This document shows positions 21,568-25,695 of a DNA stretch of 25,695 bases, one piece after another. The notes below the pieces were generated by a model that did no database searches, had not been told where the DNA came from, and saw only the letters and a list, made by a program, of their open reading frames with translations. The stretch comes from Acholeplasmataceae bacterium. GTDB taxonomy: Bacteria; Bacillota_I; Bacilli_A; Acholeplasmatales; Acholeplasmataceae. The position numbers and the translations under genes are program-made. Position 1 is the first letter of the stretch, and the number at the start of each line of letters is the position of its first letter. The stretch covers positions 1 to 25,695 of the forward strand of contig JALQTF010000052.1 in NCBI GenBank assembly GCA_023264085.1, given 5' to 3'.

Positions 21568-24272
21568 AGTGACTCCTTTAATACTCGATGACATCTATCA
21601 CATACATGACCATCTTCCAATACTTCAAATACATTCCAACAGCGCTCACAAGTATGACCATCAAAAGGTACTATGCTTGCACTTAATGTATCAGATATTT
21701 CAATTTTAACTTCAGCTACCATTAAAATTTGTTTTAAACTAAATTGCATGTCATTAATATGTTCTAGCATATCTTTAGGCAATTTTAATGTAACCGCTGC
21801 TTGCATAGATTTGTTGATGACTTTGTCATTGCGTGCAACTTCCATTTGACTATTGACAACATCACGTACTTTTTTAACATCTTCTAAATAATCTAAATAC
21901 TTTAAGAATGTTTCTCTTGAACGCTTTTCTGGCATATTCTCTAAATAAATATCATCAAAACGCGTATTCGGTAAATACTGATAAGCTTCAGATGCCGTAT
22001 GCGGCATCATTGGTGTAATTAAAATGAGTAATGTATATAAAATATCGTAAAGTGTGGACTGAATAGCACGTCTTTCAAAATCATTTTTACTTTCTAAATA
22101 TAAAATATCTTTTGTAAAATCTAAATAAAAGGCACTTAAATCATTAATGATAAATGGCATGATTACGCGATAAACCTTATCAAATGCATATGTGTCATAA
22201 CTATCGATGACATCATTAATAATTTCATCCATACGAAGCGTCATCGCACGATTCATATTGCCTCTCATTGAAAATGAAACATACGCCGTATTGACATCAA
22301 AATCACTGATAACACCAAGCATATATCGAATTGTGTTTCTTATTTTTCGATAACCTTCAGATATTTGTTTTAAATTATCATCACTAATTCTTAAATCACT
22401 TTGATAATCAGATGTTGCAACCCACAAACGTAAAATATCTGCTCCAAGTACATTCATGACTTTAATAGGATCAACTGTATTCCCAAGTGATTTTGACATT
22501 TTTCTACCTTGTCCATCTAATACAAAACCATGAGATACAACAGCCTTATAAGGTGCTTGACCATATGCTGCCACTGAAGTAGATAAACTTGAATTAAACC
22601 ACCCACGATATTGATCTGATCCTTCTAAATATAAATCTGCAGGGAAGGTTTCGTCACGGTTATTTAATACCGAATATGATGTACCCGAATCAAACCAAAC
22701 ATCCATGATATCGGTTTCTTTCTTAAAGATGCCATTTGGACTCCCAACATGTGTATATCCTTGAGGTAAAAGTGCCTCTGCATCTCTTTCAAACCAAACA
22801 TTAGATCCATATGTTTCAAATAACTTAGCGACATGACTTAATACGTCTTGATCTAATATAGGATCGCCATTTTCAGCGTAAAAGACAGGAATTGGCACAC
22901 CCCATGCACGTTGACGGCTAATACACCAATCTTCTCTATTTTCAATCATATTAGAAAGTCTTAATTCTCCCCAATTCGGATACCATTTGACGTCTTTTAC
23001 AGCTTCAAGCAAATCTTTTTTGATAGATTTCACACTTGCAAACCATTGTGGTGTCGCTCTAAATATAACAGGTTTAGCGGTTCTCCAATCGTGTGGATAA
23101 CTATGAGTGAATGTAGTTTGATTGAGTAATAAACCATTGTCATCTAATGATTGAATGACTTTTTCATTCGCTTCTTTATAAAACAAACCTTTGAATTGTT
23201 GAGCAGCTTCGGTCATATAACCTTTTTCATCTACTGGACAAAACACTTCTAATTGATATTTATTACCAATAATATAGTCATCTTCACCATGACCTGGGGC
23301 CGTATGAACAAGTCCTGAACCATCTTCAGCAGTCACATGGTCTCCACAAATGATCGGACAAGTTTCATTAAAAACAGGATGCTCATACGTCATATACTCT
23401 AGTGCTTGACCTTTCACAACAGTCATCACTTCATGATTTTGCCATTGTGCTTTTTCTACGACATTGTTTACTAAGGTTTCAGCTACAACATAGTGTGTGT
23501 TCCCAACTTTAATTACTGCATAATTTAAATCAGGATGCACTGAAACAGCTTTATTTGCAGGAATGGTCCACGGAGTTGTCGTCCAAATAACAAAGTGAAG
23601 ATTAGAATAGGATAATTGCTTTGTATCGATTGCTTTAAATGCGACATAGATCGATGTATCTTCAACATCTTTATATTCTATTTCTGCTTCTGCCAGTGCA
23701 GATTCAGACGATGGTGACCAAAAAACAGGTTTTAATCCTTTGTATATAAGTCCTTTTTCTACCATCTTTGCAAAAATCTGAATTTGTGTAGCTTCGTAGC
23801 TATTTTGTAATGTAATATATGGTTGATCCCATTCTCCAAGAATCCCTAATCTTTTAAATTGAACTTTTTGTTTTTCAACTTGCTCTAATGCATACTCCAT
23901 GCATAATTTACGATATTCATAAAGTGGCATATCTTTTCGTTTAATGCCTTTTTTTGCCAATGCCGTTTCAATAGGTAATCCATGCGTATCCCAGCCAGGA
24001 ATATATCGCACTTTAAACCCTGCCATCGTTTTGTATCTTAAAACAAAATCCTTTAAGATCTTATTTAGTGCATGACCGATATGTATATCACCATTTGCAT
24101 ATGGTGGTCCATCGTGTAACACAAAAGACATAGCATCTTTTCTATTTTCTAAGACAAGTTCATATAAATTGAGTTTTTCCCAATGTGCTTGAATTTCTGG
24201 TTCTTTATTACCTAAATTACCACGCATAGGGAATTCTGTATTAGGCAAGTTCAATGAATCTTTATAATCCAT
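21564..24272 (-). CDS. ileS: Isoleucyl-tRNA synthetase
   Basis: Class I synthetase that charges tRNA-Ile and edits mis-loaded valine. The 902 residues are full length: HIGH at 64-67 in GDIHIGHALN, the CP1 editing domain (about 200-400, with WTTTPWTIPANKAVSVHP and DGSGLVHTAPGHGEDD), DVWFDSGTS near 524, KMSKS at 591-595, the anticodon helix bundle, and a C-terminal zinc site with four cysteines (C875, C878, C891, C894 in CERCW and CDRC). The true start is ATG 24272, after AAGGAG; an in-frame upstream codon would put the T-box terminator tail inside the coding sequence. Expression is controlled by the T-box leader directly upstream. Together with surE (four-base overlap) it leads the distal part of the long operon. 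Confidence 0.97.
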   Translation of the reverse strand: MDYKDSLNLPNTEFPMRGNLGNKEPEIQAHWEKLNLYELVLENRKDAMSFVLHDGPPYANGDIHIGHALNKILKDFVLRYKTMAGFKVRYIPGWDTHGLPIETALAKKGIKRKDMPLYEYRKLCMEYALEQVEKQKVQFKRLGILGEWDQPYITLQNSYEATQIQIFAKMVEKGLIYKGLKPVFWSPSSESALAEAEIEYKDVEDTSIYVAFKAIDTKQLSYSNLHFVIWTTTPWTIPANKAVSVHPDLNYAVIKVGNTHYVVAETLVNNVVEKAQWQNHEVMTVVKGQALEYMTYEHPVFNETCPIICGDHVTAEDGSGLVHTAPGHGEDDYIIGNKYQLEVFCPVDEKGYMTEAAQQFKGLFYKEANEKVIQSLDDNGLLLNQTTFTHSYPHDWRTAKPVIFRATPQWFASVKSIKKDLLEAVKDVKWYPNWGELRLSNMIENREDWCISRQRAWGVPIPVFYAENGDPILDQDVLSHVAKLFETYGSNVWFERDAEALLPQGYTHVGSPNGIFKKETDIMDVWFDSGTSYSVLNNRDETFPADLYLEGSDQYRGWFNSSLSTSVAAYGQAPYKAVVSHGFVLDGQGRKMSKSLGNTVDPIKVMNVLGADILRLWVATSDYQSDLRISDDNLKQISEGYRKIRNTIRYMLGVISDFDVNTAYVSFSMRGNMNRAMTLRMDEIINDVIDSYDTYAFDKVYRVIMPFIINDLSAFYLDFTKDILYLESKNDFERRAIQSTLYDILYTLLILITPMMPHTASEAYQYLPNTRFDDIYLENMPEKRSRETFLKYLDYLEDVKKVRDVVNSQMEVARNDKVINKSMQAAVTLKLPKDMLEHINDMQFSLKQILMVAEVKIEISDTLSASIVPFDGHTCERCWNVFEVLEDGHVCDRCHRVLKESL

Positions 24273-24297
24273 GTTTTTCTCCTTAAAATAAAAAATG

Positions 24298-24342
24298 CAA
24301 AACAAGAACTAGGGACGATTATCTCGCGGTACCACCCTATTT
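24298..24342 (-). terminator. T-box terminator / antiterminator region before ileS
   Basis: The T-box AGGGTGGTACCGCG (24338-24325) can pair, through TAGGG, with CCCTA at 24314-24310, and the second strand is followed by the T-rich TTCTTGTTTT. This is the terminator fold that charged tRNA-Ile would favour. The stem is short with one mismatch, so its strength is uncertain. Confidence 0.65.
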
Positions 24343-24470
24343 CCAGCTTTGCTGACACTTCATTTATTTGTTGTATTCAAAGGTGATCCCATATACATTT
24401 ACTTTTCTAGACTTACACCATCTCTAGATCGCTTTTGAAAGTATTATTGTATTGTGCTGTCCTTATCATC
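24310..24470 (-). ncRNA. T-box leader responding to tRNA-Ile
   Basis: Minus-strand leader with the canonical T-box AGGGTGGTACCGCG (24338-24325), a long stem I whose base pairs TTCAAA (around 24440) with TTTGAA (around 24376), a distal-loop element GATGGTGTAAG, and a specifier loop reading ATC (24387-24385) followed by ACCTTTGAA, the usual pattern beside the specifier. ATC is an isoleucine codon, matching ileS. Uncharged tRNA-Ile binding at ATC and at the T-box bulge should stabilise the antiterminator. The leader begins almost at the stop codon of sepF, so any promoter of its own would lie in the sepF 3' end (weak TTTAAA, 17 bases, TATGAT). Confidence 0.93.
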
Positions 24471-24477
24471 ATACGAT

Positions 24478-24801
24478 TTAATTGAGTTCTTTTAAAAATG
24501 TTTTTACTGTTCCATCTTCAAATGCTTGTTGATTGCCAAATAATAATATCTTTTCTTGAACGGGAATGACTTCTCCATCAATGGCATAACATACACCTGA
24601 TAAAAATGCGATACTTTTATTGATGTCATCTATTTCTAATTGTTCAAAATTAATTACAATTGGAATGTTTTTTTTCAAGACATCAGCAAGCTCTATCAGT
24701 TTTTCATCAAATGCATGGTCGAGTTTATGAAATTGTATCAGATTTGCTGATGGCTCTTTTGGTACATCAACAGGTTTTTGTTTTTTTCTAAAAAGTCCCA
24801 T
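24478..24801 (-). CDS. sepF: Cell division protein SepF
   Basis: Cytoplasmic FtsZ partner that anchors and shapes the division ring. The 107 residues match the SepF (DUF552) core: a hydrophobic N-terminal stretch MGLFRKKQKP that could act as a membrane-targeting helix, a short linker, then IPIVINFEQLEIDDINKSIA (read from about 49) and FLSGVCYAIDGEVIPVQEKILLFG, which is the diagnostic SepF strand-helix-strand. It is shorter than Bacillus SepF (about 152), because the linker is short. It overlaps yggS by 14 bases, and GAGGAG lies four bases before ATG 24801. The yggS-sepF pairing is standard in Bacillota (ylmE-ylmF), next to division genes. The T-box leader of ileS starts right after its stop. 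Confidence 0.93.
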   Translation of the reverse strand: MGLFRKKQKPVDVPKEPSANLIQFHKLDHAFDEKLIELADVLKKNIPIVINFEQLEIDDINKSIAFLSGVCYAIDGEVIPVQEKILLFGNQQAFEDGTVKTFLKELN

Positions 24802-25396
24802 GCGACTCCTCTAATATAGATTTAAAATATCTTCCTAAACGTACATGTGTTGTGTGAAATGATAATGCTAATTCATAATCATCAGACATACCCATAGACA
24901 AAAACTTTAATTGCATGTCTTGATTTAAATTTGATGTTATTTCGAATGCTTTTTTCGTACCTTCAAAATCATCAAATTTTCCCATGGTCATGAGACCAAG
25001 TACCTTTATTTTATCATATTTTTTAAGTTCTTCGTAAAAAGAACTTAGGTTTTTTACATCCACACCATATTTTTGTGATTCTTCAGTTGCATTTATTTGA
25101 ATAAATACTTCTAGTGGAGATTCTCGCAGAGATTGAATTGTCTTCGCGAGTTCCAAAGAATCTAATGAATGTAACACATCAATTTTATCAATAACCTGTT
25201 TTGCTTTATTTCGCTGAAGATGACCTATAAAATGCCATTTAATGGGATATTCCTTGAGTTGTTCAAATTTGTTTAAAAATACATCCACACGATTTTCACC
25301 CATATCTTTGTATCCTAATTGAACGAGTTTAATCATTTGATCTGTATCAAAATACTTAGAAGCACAGACAATGGTGACATCAGATAATGTCTTCAT
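24788..25396 (-). CDS. yggS: PLP homeostasis protein (YggS/YlmE family)
   Basis: Pyridoxal-phosphate carrier protein with an alanine-racemase-like N-terminal barrel but no known enzyme activity; it keeps PLP and amino-acid pools in balance. The PLP lysine is K14 in VTIVCASKYF. Other motifs: MGENRVDVFLNK, WHFIGHLQRNKAK (typical form: HFIGxLQxNK), GLMTMGKFDD and LSMGMSDDYELAL (MGMSxDxxxAI). At 202 residues it is shorter than the usual 220-230, because the N-terminal helix of about 20-25 residues before the first strand is missing. ATG 25396 overlaps the ychF stop by four bases (ATGA) and has no ribosome site, so translation should depend on ychF. Confidence 0.95.
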   Translation of the reverse strand: MKTLSDVTIVCASKYFDTDQMIKLVQLGYKDMGENRVDVFLNKFEQLKEYPIKWHFIGHLQRNKAKQVIDKIDVLHSLDSLELAKTIQSLRESPLEVFIQINATEESQKYGVDVKNLSSFYEELKKYDKIKVLGLMTMGKFDDFEGTKKAFEITSNLNQDMQLKFLSMGMSDDYELALSFHTTHVRLGRYFKSILEESHGTF

Positions 25397-25542
25397 ACAT
25401 TAAATCTGAAATGAACAATATCGCCATCATTCATTTCATACATTTTTCCTTCTAAACGATATTTTCCAGCTTCTTTCGCTTTTGTAATAGATTGATACGA
25501 TAAAAAATCAGCAAAAGAAAGTGTCTCACATCGTATGAATCC
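25393..25542 (-). CDS. ychF: Ribosome-associated GTPase/ATPase YchF, C-terminal end only
   Basis: YchF (OLA1 family) is an Obg-like ATPase bound to the ribosome. Only the last 49 residues are present: GFIRCETLSFADFLSY, then KAKEAGKYRLEGK, DGDIVHFRFNV and TGA. This is the TGS-domain end of YchF, whose canonical form is GFIRAEVI-x-(Y/F)-xDF ... GKxRxEGKxYxVxDGDVxHFRFNV. Upstream of the first glycine the family should read DFERGFIR or DFEKGFIR, but here two unrelated codons and then an in-frame stop are found, beginning at the AAGCTT site 25544-25549. The gene is therefore cut at the junction. It is the first visible gene of the operon with yggS and sepF. Confidence 0.9.
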   Translation of the reverse strand, partial: GFIRCETLSFADFLSYQSITKAKEAGKYRLEGKMYEMNDGDIVHFRFNV

Positions 25543-25695
25543 TAAGCTTATGGACGATACGGACATTGATGTATATCATGGTCCTTGTGAAGAAAAGTTT
25601 TTTCCAGATTTTGATTTTACTCGATCCCAGATTTTCTATAACGAAGACGATCATATATTCGAGGAAGAAGATCTACCAATTGAAGTTGCCCGAGG
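25543..25695. other. Foreign edge beyond the ychF break
   Basis: From AAGCTT (25544-25549) on, the ychF frame has no homology and soon closes. On the plus strand one frame is open from ATG 25550 (or 25535) to the window end, giving MDDTDIDVYHGPCEEKFF and further acidic residues with DFDFTRSQIFYNEDD and FEEEDLPIEVAR. I do not recognise it and cannot say it is a gene, because 146 open bases can occur by chance. By hand count about 38% of these bases are G or C, more than in the neighbouring genes. It resembles the left edge in that respect. Confidence 0.35.

Noticed and set aside
25535..25695. Plus-strand ORF at the right edge as a real gene
   Set aside because: It begins at or before the junction and is only about 50 codons; the ATG by the AAGCTT site is likely chance. 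Recorded as an unexplained edge, not as a gene.
1..25695. CRISPR arrays, tRNA or rRNA genes, prophage or toxin-antitoxin modules
   Set aside because: No regular spaced repeats, no cloverleaf or rRNA-like stretches and no matching genes were seen on reading both strands; almost all space is taken by housekeeping genes.

Overview
The window reads as a piece of a small, AT-rich, low-GC Gram-positive type genome, most like Acholeplasma or a close Mollicutes/Bacillota relative. The signs are AT-rich codon use, TGG for tryptophan with TGA as a true stop at many genes (so standard code, not the Mycoplasma code), Bacillota-type proteins (SepF, RecU, RNase J, PepV, an NfeD/stomatin pair, a YmfF/YmfH-like M16 pair) and strong AGGAGG ribosome sites. 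The genus is inferred from gene content and style, not from a search.

Layout, left to right. (1) 1-233: a foreign edge carrying the C-terminal end of a probable DDE transposase, fused in frame to the N-terminal third of aspS. (2) 234-5038, minus strand: the operon apt-rel-dtd-hisS-aspS, with its own promoter upstream of apt. (3) 5046-6780: an RNase J-like gene with its own promoter and terminator, divergent from (4) recU (plus). recU runs tail to tail into thiT (minus), which sits behind a promoter, a TPP riboswitch and an intrinsic terminator. (5) 8271-10120, plus: a three-gene operon of an unknown 126-aa protein, an NfeD-like protein and a stomatin/QmcA-like SPFH protein, ending in a bidirectional terminator. 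(6) 10119-12064: pyrimidine-nucleoside phosphorylase and a histidine phosphatase, read away from each other. (7) 12063-16002, minus: ssb, then the tightly coupled chain pepV-thyA-folA-plsC. (8) 16045-25542, minus: a long run ychF-yggS-sepF-[Ile T-box]-ileS-surE-unknown-deoC-deoD-ymfF (split by a stop)-ymfH, closed by a terminator. (9) 25543-25695: a second foreign edge after ychF homology stops at an AAGCTT site.

The genes serve translation and its quality control (ileS, hisS, aspS, dtd, ychF), the stringent response (rel), nucleotide salvage and folate/dTMP synthesis (apt, pdp, deoC, deoD, surE, thyA, folA), thiamin uptake (thiT), peptide breakdown (pepV, M16 pair), RNA decay, recombination and single-strand DNA binding (RNase J, recU, ssb), cell division (sepF) and membrane organisation (plsC, NfeD/SPFH). 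Seven promoters share an extended -10 of the form TGnTAnAAT.

I found no CRISPR array, tRNA, rRNA or complete insertion sequence, and no plainly new multi-gene defence or mobile system. The most notable points are the two broken-gene edges, which suggest that a block of about 25.3 kb is joined to other DNA or is an assembly chimera, the M16 gene cut by one in-frame TAA followed at once by ATG, and an RNase J-like protein that lacks one expected metal-site histidine.
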